Part shown: one piece after another, positions 42,117-51,526 of the stretch
Layout of the letters: each line of letters begins with the position of its first letter
Position numbering within the stretch: position 1 is the first letter of the stretch
Assembly (NCBI GenBank): GCA_965263345.1
Contig: CBDHHC010000024.1
Span: forward strand, 496,001 to 560,000
Reading direction: 5' to 3'
Origin: CBDHHC01 sp965263345
Lineage (GTDB): Bacteria > Pseudomonadota > Alphaproteobacteria > Rhizobiales > CBDHHC01
Length of the DNA stretch: 64,000 nt
Notes under the pieces: model-generated
The model's input: the letters and a program-made list of their open reading frames with translations, nothing else
Databases searched by the model: none
Told to the model about the DNA's origin: nothing
Made by a program: the position numbers and the translations under genes

Positions 42117-43181
42117 TTAATCTCGAGCCAAATGCAACAGCGAAGCATCACCATAGGAATAAAAACGATAGTTCTGCTGTATTGCATAAGAATAAGCTTT
42201 TTGCATCATATCCATGCCAGAAAAAGCAGATACCAGCATAAAAAGGGTAGATTTTGGTAAATGAAAATTCGTCAAAAGGAGATCAACCGCTTTAAACTTA
42301 TATCCTGGTGTAATGAAAATATCCGTATCATTTTTAAAAGGAAGGATTTCTCCGCTAGGTGATGCAGCACTCTCTAATAAACGCAAAGATGTCGTGCCAA
42401 CCGCTATGATCCGTCCACCATTCTTCCTAACCTGATTAAGATTGTCCGCAACGTTTTCTGTAACCTCACCCCACTCTGAATGCATTTTATGATCGACCGT
42501 ATCATTAACCTTCACAGGTAAAAATGTACCTGCTCCAACATGCAGAGTAAGTTCCTGTTTTAAGATCCCCTTTTCGCCAAGGTCCGTCATTAAATTTTCG
42601 GTAAAATGCAAACCTGCAGTAGGAGCAGCAACGGCACCAGATTGACTTGCAAATAATGTTTGATAATCGGAAAGATCATTTTCGTCAGGTTTTCGTTTAG
42701 AAGCAATATAAGGCGGCAAAGGCATCTCACCGACATGATGCAAATCACCTTCAAAACCTCTGTCAGAAATAGAAAAAGATAGAGTTATTTCTCCACCCTC
42801 TCCTTTATCCTGAACATCTCCAACCAGTTCATTGTCATCCCCAAAGGCTATTTGGTCACCCACGTGAAGTTTTTTCCCAGGCCTGGCAAAAGCGAGCCAT
42901 ATATGACTTTCTACTTTTTTATGAAGCGTAACTTCTATTTTGGGAGATGTCTCACCTCGTCCTATCCGACGACCAATAAGACGCGCAGGAATAACACGCG
43001 TATTATTAAAGACAAGCACATCACCTGCCTTTAACAAGCTAGGAAGGTCTTTAATTTTATGGTCAGATAAACTTTGATGTTGTGGATTCACCTCTAACAA
43101 TAAGGCGTCATCACTGGGCTTGATAGGCCTTAAGGCGATCCGTTCTTGTGGGAGATCAAAGTCAAATAGGTCAACACGCAT
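42117..43181 (-). CDS. queA: S-adenosylmethionine:tRNA ribosyltransferase-isomerase QueA
   Basis: A 354-aa enzyme adding the epoxycyclopentane ring of queuosine from SAM. It shows the family start MRVDLFDFDLPQERIALRP, then GDVLVFNNTRVIPARL, AAPTAGLHFT and HVGAGTFLPVK, and ends NFHLPKSTLFMLVSAF. It is the first gene of queA-tgt. A hairpin at 43228 separates it from the cyclophilin genes upstream. Confidence 0.97.
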   Translation of the reverse strand: MRVDLFDFDLPQERIALRPIKPSDDALLLEVNPQHQSLSDHKIKDLPSLLKAGDVLVFNNTRVIPARLIGRRIGRGETSPKIEVTLHKKVESHIWLAFARPGKKLHVGDQIAFGDDNELVGDVQDKGEGGEITLSFSISDRGFEGDLHHVGEMPLPPYIASKRKPDENDLSDYQTLFASQSGAVAAPTAGLHFTENLMTDLGEKGILKQELTLHVGAGTFLPVKVNDTVDHKMHSEWGEVTENVADNLNQVRKNGGRIIAVGTTSLRLLESAASPSGEILPFKNDTDIFITPGYKFKAVDLLLTNFHLPKSTLFMLVSAFSGMDMMQKAYSYAIQQNYRFYSYGDASLLHLARD

Positions 43182-43227
43182 TGGATAGCAACAAAATCAT
43201 TCTCTAAAGAGAATTTCTTATAAATCT

Positions 43228-43260
43228 CTGCCGCTCCCCTTTATTAAGAGAAAGCGGCAG
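43228..43260. other. Stem-loop between ppi and queA
   Basis: CTGCCGCT and AGCGGCAG form an 8-bp stem with a 17-nt loop just after the cyclophilin stop. No T run follows on the minus strand, so it is at best a weak terminator or a processing hairpin. Confidence 0.5.
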
Positions 43261-43269
43261 GATTAACTG

Positions 43270-43740
43270 TTAAAGATCAGCAGCCACACGAAGCTGTTCT
43301 ATTTTATCAGGATCTTGGACTGGCTCACCTCGTTTGATCTTGTCAACATGTTCCATGCCTTCAATCACTTTGCCCCAAGCCGTATATTGTTTATCAAGGA
43401 ACGTTGCATCACCAAAACAAATAAAGAACTGACTGTCACCACTGTTTGGGTCTTGGGCACGAGCCATAGAGACAACACCGCGCACATGAGGCTCACTATT
43501 AAATTCAGCCTGCAACTTCTGCCCAGATCCACCAGTACCAGTACCATGAGGACATCCTGTTTGGGCCATGAACCCTTCGATTACACGATGAAATACGATA
43601 CCATCGTAAAACTTCTCGCGCACGAGTTCTTTAATACGTGCAACATGACCAGGAGCTAAGTCTGGACGCATTTCAATGACAACCTTACCATGCGTCATAT
43701 CCATAACAAGTGTATTTTCGGGATCTTTATATTCAGTCAT
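43270..43740 (-). CDS. Cytoplasmic cyclophilin-type peptidyl-prolyl isomerase
   Basis: A 156-aa PpiB-like cyclophilin. FHRVIEGFMAQTGCPHGTGTGG holds the catalytic Arg and Gln (split here into FHRVI and FMAQ); SQFFICF and YTAWGKVIEGMEHVDKI complete the fold. No signal peptide, so it is cytoplasmic and helps proline isomerisation. It is directly preceded by a secreted relative, an arrangement shared with Rhizobiales. Confidence 0.95.
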   Translation of the reverse strand: MTEYKDPENTLVMDMTHGKVVIEMRPDLAPGHVARIKELVREKFYDGIVFHRVIEGFMAQTGCPHGTGTGGSGQKLQAEFNSEPHVRGVVSMARAQDPNSGDSQFFICFGDATFLDKQYTAWGKVIEGMEHVDKIKRGEPVQDPDKIEQLRVAADL

Positions 43741-43770
43741 CTTTTTTGTCTTTCAAATTAAATTCAGATA

Positions 43771-44334
43771 TCAGCCTGCATCTGCTTCGACTTCCATCTT
43801 TTTGATGATATCTGGCTTATTGACTTGACCAGTTTGAGGATGCCCTCGTTTGATTAAGTCTACAAACTCCATTCCTGAAATGACCTCACCAAAAACTGTA
43901 TATTGGCCATTTAACCACGGCGCTGCTTCAAAGCAAATGAAGAATTGGCTATTTGCACTATTCGGATCATTTGATCGCGCTGCACCTAATGTTCCTCTCT
44001 TAAAAGGCTTTTTATTAAACTCAGCCTGAAGGTTTGAATAGTTAGACCCTCCCGTACCATTGCCCAGCGGATCACCTGTTTGTGCCATAAAACCTTCAAT
44101 AACCCTGTGAAACTTTAAACCATTATAAAAGCCTTCACGAGTAAGTTTCTTAATTCTTTCCACATGTTTAGGGGCGACATCTGGGAAAAGTTTAATAACA
44201 ACTTTACCATCTCTCAAATGCAAAAAAATTGTATTTTCTTTACGTTTTTTTTCTTTATCTGTCTGAGCCATTGCAGAAGTTGGAGCAACTAGCACTAAAC
44301 TGATCATAAAGCAAATATATATTAATGATTTCAT
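43771..44334 (-). CDS. Periplasmic cyclophilin-type peptidyl-prolyl isomerase
   Basis: A 187-aa cyclophilin with a signal peptide (about 1-24, ending SAMAQ). Catalytic motifs FHRVIEGFMAQTGD, SQFFICF and YTVFGEVISGMEFVD match the cytoplasmic neighbour, so the pair arose by duplication with later export of one copy. ATG at 44334 is preferred to TTG at 44379, which would add residues before the signal sequence. It should assist folding of exported proteins. Confidence 0.94.
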   Translation of the reverse strand: MKSLIYICFMISLVLVAPTSAMAQTDKEKKRKENTIFLHLRDGKVVIKLFPDVAPKHVERIKKLTREGFYNGLKFHRVIEGFMAQTGDPLGNGTGGSNYSNLQAEFNKKPFKRGTLGAARSNDPNSANSQFFICFEAAPWLNGQYTVFGEVISGMEFVDLIKRGHPQTGQVNKPDIIKKMEVEADAG

Positions 44335-44390
44335 GTGTTCAGCTTCTCTTATGTATTGAAATATCCTGATCTTTATCAACAGCTAGGTGG

Positions 44391-44891
44391 CTATTTTGTG
44401 TTAAATTTTTGTTTTAACTGAGCTTCTACATGAGAGGGGACAAAAGATGATATATTTCCTCCCATGGAAGCGATTTGCCGAACAAATTTTGCCGCAATAT
44501 GTTTGACCTCTGGAGAGGCAACAAGAAAGACTGTATCAACCCTAGGCTCAACGGCCCGGTTCATTCCTGCCATTTGAGCTTCATAGTCAAAATCAGTCGT
44601 ATCTCTTAAACCTCGTATGATAATATTTGCATCACATCTCTTAGCAGCATCAACGACTAAATCATCAAAGGTTACGACCTCTATAGATTTGCCTTCTGAG
44701 AGAGGTAAGCTTTCTATCGTTTTGCTAAGGAGCTCAAGCCGATCTTGTTCATCAAAAAGAGCCGTCTTGCCATGGTGCACACCAACACCAATAACCAAAC
44801 GATCAACAAAGGACATCGAACGCTTGATAATATCAATATGCCCATTTGTTACAGGATCAAAACTTCCAGCATAAAACCCTATTTGTGCCAT
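44391..44891 (-). CDS. coaD: Phosphopantetheine adenylyltransferase CoaD
   Basis: A 166-aa enzyme joining ATP and 4'-phosphopantetheine to dephospho-CoA, the fourth step of CoA synthesis. The nucleotidyltransferase motif is GSFDPVTNGHIDII, with IIRGLRDTTDFDYE and SSFVPSHV further on. Two ATGs, 44897 and 44891, are possible; the second has the better spacing from GGA. Confidence 0.97.
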   Translation of the reverse strand: MAQIGFYAGSFDPVTNGHIDIIKRSMSFVDRLVIGVGVHHGKTALFDEQDRLELLSKTIESLPLSEGKSIEVVTFDDLVVDAAKRCDANIIIRGLRDTTDFDYEAQMAGMNRAVEPRVDTVFLVASPEVKHIAAKFVRQIASMGGNISSFVPSHVEAQLKQKFNTK

Positions 44892-44905
44892 ATGCATTTT
44901 TCCAT

Positions 44906-45520
44906 TTATGACTTACGGAATATGATGAGGCCTAAACCACCCAGAATGAGAATAGATCCAGCAGCATACTCTGTCAAATGACGCCATTGAGAAGACAAAT
45001 ATGTTGCAGCACGAAACGCAAACACCGCAATCAAACAATCAACCAATGAAAGTGTCACAACAAATAAGACAGCTAAAATGATCAATTGATTACCAATATC
45101 CCCATCAGGACTGATAAATTGAGGGAAGAAAGCACCAAGAAACAGCAAAACTTTAGGATTGCTTAAAGCAATAAAAAAACCTTGCACATGATGGTTCCCT
45201 GATTGTTTAGAGATATCATTGTCTTGAACATGTAATGAAGCATTTCTGATTTGTGATATACCAAGCCAAATCAAATATGCAGCTCCAATCCATCGGAGCC
45301 AATCAAACCATTGCGCAACAAAAACCATCAAAGTGTTCATACCTAAAACGGCAATTGTGACCAATATAACAAGACCAGCTGTATTCCCCGCAATTGTCAT
45401 GAAACCAGCACGTAAACCATGCAAAGAACTATTCGCCACCACTAAAGACATTGTTGGTCCAGGTGTGGCTGCCAGAATAACACAAACGAAAACATAGGTA
45501 ATAAGAATTTCAGCTGTCAT
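44906..45520 (-). CDS. LysE/RhtB-family amino-acid exporter
   Basis: A 204-aa membrane protein with six hydrophobic segments and the family signature ATPGPTMSLVVANSSLHGLRAGF near the start (given here in two parts: ATPGPTMSLVV, then GLRAGFMTIAGN). It probably exports an amino acid such as threonine, homoserine or a similar compound. It lies 9 nt after gyrA and ahead of coaD, so it seems inserted in an otherwise conserved housekeeping block. ATG at 45520 replaces a TTG at 45526. Confidence 0.9.
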   Translation of the reverse strand: MTAEILITYVFVCVILAATPGPTMSLVVANSSLHGLRAGFMTIAGNTAGLVILVTIAVLGMNTLMVFVAQWFDWLRWIGAAYLIWLGISQIRNASLHVQDNDISKQSGNHHVQGFFIALSNPKVLLFLGAFFPQFISPDGDIGNQLIILAVLFVVTLSLVDCLIAVFAFRAATYLSSQWRHLTEYAAGSILILGGLGLIIFRKS

Positions 45521-45529
45521 AACCAAACA

Positions 45530-48283
45530 CTATTCTTGCTCATCTGCCTCATCGTCTTTATCATCTCCACTACCATCATCAGAGATATGCTCAACAGATA
45601 CGACACTTTCATTTTCATTGGTGTTAAATATACGAACACCTTGAGTGCTTCGACCAGCTATTCGGACACCATCAACAGGACAACGAATAAGCTTACCAGC
45701 ATCAGTAACAAGCATGATCTGATCAGTATCTTCTACAGGGAATGAAGCAATAAGGCGACCATTACGATCATTCACGGTCATCGCAATAATACCTTTACCG
45801 CCACGCCCTGAAATCCGATATTCATAGGCCGACGAACGCTTACCATATCCATTCACTGATACAGTCATAACGAATTGCTCTGCCGCACTAAGTTCAGCAT
45901 AACGGTTTTGGTCAAGGCTCACCTCTTCCCCGTCAGTGGTCTCGATGTCAACTTCAATCGGATCTTCATTATCACCATTGGCAGCCCGCCTTATAGCGTT
46001 CGCCTGCTTAATATACGCAGCTCTTTCTTCCGCTGAAGCTTCAATATGACGAAGGATAGTCATAGAAATAACTTCATTGTCATCTTCGAGACGAATACCA
46101 CGAACACCAACTGAATTTCGACTTGCAAACACACGAACATCCGTAACAGGGAAACGTATGGCTTGCCCATTGGCTGAAGTTAACAAGACATCATCTTGTT
46201 CCGTACAAATTTGCACGCCGACAATCTTATCACCCTCATCCAACTTCATGGCAATTTTACCATTCCGGTTAATCTGCACAAAATCAGACAAATCATTTCG
46301 TCTCACACTGCCTGATTTTGTTGCAAACATAACATGAAGATCAGCCCATGTTTTCTCATCTTCAGGAAGAGGCATAATCGTTGTAATCTGCTCACCTTGA
46401 TCTAGAGGTAGAAGATTAATAAGAGCCTTGCCTCTTGCCTGCGGTGCAGCAGCTGGCAAGCGCCACACTTTCATTTTATAGACCATACCTTTTGACGAGA
46501 AGAACAAAACAGGTGTGTGGGTATTGGCAATAAAGATTCTGGTAACAAAATCTTCATCATGCGTGGACATCCCGGCACGGCCCTTACCACCGCGTCTTTG
46601 CGCACGATATGTTGAAAGAGGAACACGCTTGATATAGCCTTTATGTGAGACTGTGACCACCATATCTTCACGAGCGATAAGATCTTCATCTTCAACTTCG
46701 CCCTCATATTCCATAATTTCGGTACGTCTTGGTGTACCGAATTCTTCTTTGATTTCAAGAAGTTCTTGTTTAACAATATCTATTATTCGAATTCTTGAAC
46801 CAAGGATCTCAAGGTAATCTTTAATCTTATCACCTAGACCTTTAAGTTCATCACCAATCTCATCACGCCCAAGAGCTGTTAAACGTTGTAAGCGCAAATC
46901 TAAGATTGCTTTTGCTTGGGCTTCAGAAAGTTTATAAGTCCCCTGATCTGAAACTTTATGTCGAGGATCTGCGATTAACTCAACAAGAGGAGCAATATCA
47001 CGCGCTGGCCAATTACGTTCTAAAAGTTGAGCTCTTGCAGTTGCTGGATCTGGTGCCTTTCGAATGAGTGCGATAACTTCATCGATATTCGCAACGGCAA
47101 TAGCAAGACCAACCAATACATGAGCACGTTCACGCGCTTTGTTAAGAAGATATTTCGTCCGGCGACTAATGACTTCTTCACGATAAGCATTAAACGCAAC
47201 AATCAAATCTTTAAGATTAAGTTGCTCTGGCTTGCCACCATTCAAAGCAACAATGTTACAGCCAAATGTTGATTGTAACGGCGAGAAACGATAAAGCTGA
47301 TTTAAGACAACGTCAGGAACAGCGTCACGTTTCAACTCAACCACAACGCGCATACCATCCCGGTCTGACTCATCACGGATATCACTGATGCCTTCAATTC
47401 GCTTATCACGCACCAAATCCGCTATCTTTTCGATCATTGCAGCTTTATTAACCTGATAAGGAATTTCATGAACAATCAAAGCATTACGATCTTTACGAAT
47501 TTCCTCAGTGGTTACCTTACCACGCATAACAACGGATCCACGACCTTTATTATAAGCAGATCGTATTCCCATACGTCCGAGGATCATTCCACCTGTCGGG
47601 AAATCTGGCCCAGGAACGATCTGATTGAGTTCATCAATTGTGATTTCAGGATTATCCATATGCGCAATACAAGCATCAATAACTTCACTCAAATTATGAG
47701 GTGGGATATTCGTTGCCATACCTACAGCAATACCCCCTGCTCCATTAACAAGCAGATTTGGATATTTTGCAGGAAGAACTGAAGGCTCCGTCTCATTGCC
47801 ATCATAGTTCTCATTGAAGTCAACTGTATCTTTGTCGATATCATCAATAAGTTTATGGGCAACTTTTGCCATCCGGCATTCTGTGTAACGCATGGCTGCT
47901 GGAGGATCATTGTCGATAGAGCCAAAATTACCCTGACCATCTATCAGCGGCAAACGCATGGAAAAATCTTGCGCCATACGCACAAGGGCATCATAGATCG
48001 CTTGGTCACCATGAGGGTGATATTTACCCATCACATCACCAACAACACGGGCTGACTTTTTATATGATTTGTTCCACTCTAACCCCATCTCATACATTGT
48101 ATATATGATACGACGATGCACCGGCTTAAGGCCATCTCGCACATCTGGTAAGGCACGAGAAACAATCACACTCATTGCGTAATCAAGATAAGATCTTTTC
48201 ATCTCATCAGTGATTGATACAGGTCTAATATCAGAAGGAAGTCCGCTATCACCAGAATTGGAAGCGTTATCTTGATCTACCAC
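45530..48283 (-). CDS. gyrA: DNA gyrase subunit A
   Basis: A 917-aa type II topoisomerase subunit that breaks and rejoins DNA. The catalytic Tyr133 is in AAMRYTECR. In the quinolone-determining region (HPHGDQAIYD) the position of E. coli Ser83 is Gln94; Asp98 matches Asp87. The C-terminal wrapping domain has the GyrA box QRRGGKG. An insert (about 745-790, acidic, ENGDNEDPIEVDIETTDG-like) and an acidic tail are present. The start is GTG at 48283, after AAGGAT. Confidence 0.98.
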   Translation of the reverse strand: MVDQDNASNSGDSGLPSDIRPVSITDEMKRSYLDYAMSVIVSRALPDVRDGLKPVHRRIIYTMYEMGLEWNKSYKKSARVVGDVMGKYHPHGDQAIYDALVRMAQDFSMRLPLIDGQGNFGSIDNDPPAAMRYTECRMAKVAHKLIDDIDKDTVDFNENYDGNETEPSVLPAKYPNLLVNGAGGIAVGMATNIPPHNLSEVIDACIAHMDNPEITIDELNQIVPGPDFPTGGMILGRMGIRSAYNKGRGSVVMRGKVTTEEIRKDRNALIVHEIPYQVNKAAMIEKIADLVRDKRIEGISDIRDESDRDGMRVVVELKRDAVPDVVLNQLYRFSPLQSTFGCNIVALNGGKPEQLNLKDLIVAFNAYREEVISRRTKYLLNKARERAHVLVGLAIAVANIDEVIALIRKAPDPATARAQLLERNWPARDIAPLVELIADPRHKVSDQGTYKLSEAQAKAILDLRLQRLTALGRDEIGDELKGLGDKIKDYLEILGSRIRIIDIVKQELLEIKEEFGTPRRTEIMEYEGEVEDEDLIAREDMVVTVSHKGYIKRVPLSTYRAQRRGGKGRAGMSTHDEDFVTRIFIANTHTPVLFFSSKGMVYKMKVWRLPAAAPQARGKALINLLPLDQGEQITTIMPLPEDEKTWADLHVMFATKSGSVRRNDLSDFVQINRNGKIAMKLDEGDKIVGVQICTEQDDVLLTSANGQAIRFPVTDVRVFASRNSVGVRGIRLEDDNEVISMTILRHIEASAEERAAYIKQANAIRRAANGDNEDPIEVDIETTDGEEVSLDQNRYAELSAAEQFVMTVSVNGYGKRSSAYEYRISGRGGKGIIAMTVNDRNGRLIASFPVEDTDQIMLVTDAGKLIRCPVDGVRIAGRSTQGVRIFNTNENESVVSVEHISDDGSGDDKDDEADEQE

Positions 48284-48597
48284 GTTTATGATATCCTTAA
48301 ATCATAGGGGCTACATATTCTTATAAAAATGATATCTAGATCTCCCGTCAGCTAATGTGTTTTCTTTGTTTTAATTGAAACTCAATAAGCCGCGGTCTGA
48401 ACCAGTCATGAGGTACGTATCTGACCGTATTTAATCTAGAAATTATAGAAAACTGCCCATGTAAAACTCACATACAATATATTGAATCAAAACAAAAAAT
48501 ACAATCTTTAGACGGCGATTTTTTTGGTTTTTAACAGCCTATAAATTTATATATATCAACATCTTAGCGTAAAATATGAAATATGGATCGTTTTTTA
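48284..48597. other. gyrA upstream gap
   Basis: About 314 AT-rich bases lie between the hypothetical secreted gene's stop and gyrA. The gyrA promoter should be in its left part. I see no ORF, strong hairpin or repeat. Confidence 0.4.
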
Positions 48598-48963
48598 TTA
48601 CTTATTGAGATCTATCGTGAGTTCTTTTCCTCCATATCCATGTTCACTATCATGCGCTCTAACTGTCACTTTTTTCACTGTTTCTGGGATTTTGATTCCC
48701 CTTAAAGAGCGGGTAAATGGCTGTTCATTTTCATGTGGGTGATAGAGGATTCGCGTCCCAAGTACATTCCCTTTTTCATCAAGAATATCCCATTTATTGG
48801 CATAATGTTTCCAACCTGAATCCGCATGCTTTACGGTCACATCAAAACTGTAAAGCCCTGCACCATTTTGATGAACTTTCACCTCTAAAACATCGGCTTT
48901 ATCCGCATAAGCAAAGTTAAATGAGAAAAATAGAAGGAAAGAGACGATGGTAGCCTTATACAT
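48598..48963 (-). CDS. Conserved-type secreted protein, unknown function
   Basis: A 121-aa protein with a signal peptide (about 1-20, ending AYA-DKA). The mature part is a single beta-sandwich-like domain with VKHADSGWKHYANKWDILD, RILYHPHENEQPFTRSL and VRAHDSEHGYGGKE. I recall close relatives in other proteobacteria, always small and secreted, without a known function. The many histidines (HPHENE, HDSEHG) could bind a metal. The gene is monocistronic. Confidence 0.75.
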   Translation of the reverse strand: MYKATIVSFLLFFSFNFAYADKADVLEVKVHQNGAGLYSFDVTVKHADSGWKHYANKWDILDEKGNVLGTRILYHPHENEQPFTRSLRGIKIPETVKKVTVRAHDSEHGYGGKELTIDLNK

Positions 48964-49340
48964 CTGAAAAGTCCTGTTTTAATGAAGTATTGAATATTGA
49001 TAATAGGAATAAATCTGTTTCATGTCTTATTTTTGTTAGCACATAAACCAAATCATAATTCTTAACTCGTCTAAATATTATACTGGTACCTATCACAAAT
49101 CTCTCTTGAGTTAAACTAAAGTATAGTTTTGTATTTCACATATTATTTAATGTGCACTGCAATATATTTTCTCTAATATCTCTCAAATCCAAAAATATAT
49201 TATAAAACAACGCCGAATGTTGAAGAAGTTTATTTCTGTTGTTGCTTATATTTTTTAATTTTGGCATGTTTATCCGTATATCCGCAAATTTAAGTCTCGC
49301 GGGATAAGGGAAATACCTAAATAAAATACAAGAGGATATT
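48964..49340. promoter_or_regulatory. Divergent region ahead of hppA
   Basis: About 377 AT-rich bases between two divergent genes. The ribosome site AGAGGATATT stands directly ahead of the hppA ATG. An open frame of 83 codons on the minus strand has no ribosome site and is not credible. Confidence 0.45.
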
Positions 49341-51473
49341 ATGGAATATTTAATCTGGGGGATTATCGCCTGCGGAGCTCTCTCCATAGTTTATGGAGTC
49401 TGGGCAATCCAATCTGTAATGGCGGCTGATCCAGGCAATGAAAGAATGCAAGAAATTGCAGGGGCAATACAAGAGGGCGCAGAAGCCTACCTTGCAAGGC
49501 AATACACAACGATTGCCATTGCAGGCGCAATCATTTTTGTTTTAGTTATTATATTACTATCATTGCCAGTTGCTATTGGTTTCCTTATTGGTGCCGCTCT
49601 ATCGGGCCTGGCCGGTTACATCGGTATGCTCGTATCCGTACGTGCCAATGTTCGCACAACACAAGCGGCAAGCCTAAGCCTTGCATCTGGTCTCGCAATT
49701 GCTTTCAGATCAGGAGCAGTAACCGGAATGCTTGTTGCTGGTTTAGCTCTCCTGGCCGTATCCGTTTATTATGCTATCCTCACACAAATCCTGGGTTATG
49801 CTCCAACGGATCGTACGGTCATTGATGCTCTAGTCGCTCTTGGCTTTGGTGCCTCACTCATTTCAATATTTGCCCGTCTTGGCGGTGGTATTTTTACCAA
49901 AGGCGCGGACGTAGGCGGAGACCTTGTTGGTAAAGTTGAAGCAGGTATTCCGGAAGATGATCCAAGAAACCCAGCAACAATCGCAGACAATGTGGGAGAT
50001 AATGTCGGTGACTGTGCGGGAATGGCAGCGGACCTGTTTGAAACATATGCGGTAACAATCGTAGCAACAATGGTTCTGGCAGCAATTTACTTCTCAGGCC
50101 AACCGAATGTCGAAAGTATTATGCTGTACCCACTGGCAATAGGTGGTGCTTGTGTTATCACATCAATCATTGGAACATTCTTTGTCCGCTTAGGGTCTAA
50201 TAACTCAATAATGGGCGCATTGTATAAAGGCTTTATCGCAGCTGGCATATTATCACTCATTGCCTTATGGCCCTTAACAGAATTCGTTATAGGAATGGAC
50301 ACGGTCTTTAAAGTTAAAGATATCACCTTCACAGGTTTTGAACTCTTCTGGTGTGGTGTAATTGGCTTGATCGTGACAACACTCATTATTGTGATCACAG
50401 AATATTATACAGGCGTAAACTATCACCCGGTGAAAAGTGTAGCAGCAGCCTCAGTGACTGGTCATGGCACGAACGTTATTCAAGGCCTGGCTGTTTCTAT
50501 GGAAGCAACAGCAGCCCCTGCCCTTGTGATTGTGGCCGGTATCATTTCAACATATCTGCTTGCGGGTTTATTTGGTATTGCAATTGCGGTGACAACAATG
50601 CTTGCATTGGCAGGTGTAGTTGTTGCTCTTGATGCTTTTGGCCCTGTGACAGACAATGCTGGTGGTATCGCAGAAATGGCTGACCTGCCCTCAGGTGTCC
50701 GTAAAACTACAGATGCTCTAGATGCAGTTGGAAATACAACAAAAGCCGTAACCAAAGGATATGCAATCGGCTCTGCTGGCTTGGGAGCACTCGTTCTCTT
50801 TGCGGCTTACACAGAAGACCTCAACTACTTCATAACCCAGGCGAATGCCACAGGGGGTAAAGAGTTTGCATATTTCCAAGGTATTGTTCTGGACTTCTCA
50901 TTACTGAACCCATATGTGGTTGTAGGATTATTTGTTGGTGGTCTACTCCCTTACTTGTTTGGTGCTATGGGCATGACAGCTGTTGGCCGTGCTGCTGGTG
51001 CAGTTGTTGAGGAAGTCAGACAACAATTCAGAGAAAAGCCTGGTATCATGGAAGGCACTGAGCGCCCGGACTATGGACGTGCAGTGGACATGCTTACAAA
51101 AGCTGCTATCAGAGAGATGATTATTCCATCTATGCTTCCTGTCCTTTCACCTATCGCATGTTTCCTGATCATTCTACTGATTGCTGGAAAAGCAGCTGCC
51201 TTCTCTGCACTTGGCGCAATGCTTCTTGGTGTGATCATTACAGGCCTTTTCGTTGCCATCTCAATGACTGCCGGTGGGGGTGCTTGGGATAACGCCAAGA
51301 AATATATCGAGGATGGCCATCATGGCGGCAAAGGTTCAGAAGCCCACAAAGCTGCCGTAACAGGTGACACAGTTGGTGACCCCTATAAAGACACAGCTGG
51401 CCCAGCCGTTAACCCAATGATCAAGATCACAAATATTGTGGCACTATTGTTGCTGGCGATTTTGGCGCATTAG
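49341..51473 (+). CDS. hppA: Membrane-bound proton-pumping pyrophosphatase (K+-independent type)
   Basis: A 710-aa pump with about sixteen membrane helices that couples pyrophosphate hydrolysis to proton export. The active-site stretch is GGDLVGKVEAGIPEDDPRNP (209-228 or so), then DNVGDNVGDCAGMAADLFE in the next helix; the third acidic cluster is near the end (VTGDTVGDPYKDTAGPAVNP). GNTTKAVTKG has Lys468 and Thr471 at the positions that define the K+-independent class. Such enzymes are common in Rhizobiales and Rhodospirillales. It is monocistronic with a strong terminator. Confidence 0.98.
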   Translation: MEYLIWGIIACGALSIVYGVWAIQSVMAADPGNERMQEIAGAIQEGAEAYLARQYTTIAIAGAIIFVLVIILLSLPVAIGFLIGAALSGLAGYIGMLVSVRANVRTTQAASLSLASGLAIAFRSGAVTGMLVAGLALLAVSVYYAILTQILGYAPTDRTVIDALVALGFGASLISIFARLGGGIFTKGADVGGDLVGKVEAGIPEDDPRNPATIADNVGDNVGDCAGMAADLFETYAVTIVATMVLAAIYFSGQPNVESIMLYPLAIGGACVITSIIGTFFVRLGSNNSIMGALYKGFIAAGILSLIALWPLTEFVIGMDTVFKVKDITFTGFELFWCGVIGLIVTTLIIVITEYYTGVNYHPVKSVAAASVTGHGTNVIQGLAVSMEATAAPALVIVAGIISTYLLAGLFGIAIAVTTMLALAGVVVALDAFGPVTDNAGGIAEMADLPSGVRKTTDALDAVGNTTKAVTKGYAIGSAGLGALVLFAAYTEDLNYFITQANATGGKEFAYFQGIVLDFSLLNPYVVVGLFVGGLLPYLFGAMGMTAVGRAAGAVVEEVRQQFREKPGIMEGTERPDYGRAVDMLTKAAIREMIIPSMLPVLSPIACFLIILLIAGKAAAFSALGAMLLGVIITGLFVAISMTAGGGAWDNAKKYIEDGHHGGKGSEAHKAAVTGDTVGDPYKDTAGPAVNPMIKITNIVALLLLAILAH

Positions 51474-51495
51474 TGTTTGTGATACAGTAATAGTG

Positions 51496-51525
51496 AAAGG
51501 CGGTATCTTGTATGCCGCCTTTTTT
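51496..51525 (+). terminator. hppA terminator
   Basis: AAAGGCGGTAT pairs with ATGCCGCCTTT (one G-U pair), followed by TTTTT, 23 bp after the stop codon. It lies at the end of a convergent gene and may work in both directions. Confidence 0.92.
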
Positions 51526-51526
51526 G

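Noticed and set aside
49136..49387. 83-codon minus-strand frame overlapping the hppA start
   Set aside because: It overlaps the hppA ribosome site and start, and has no ribosome site of its own.
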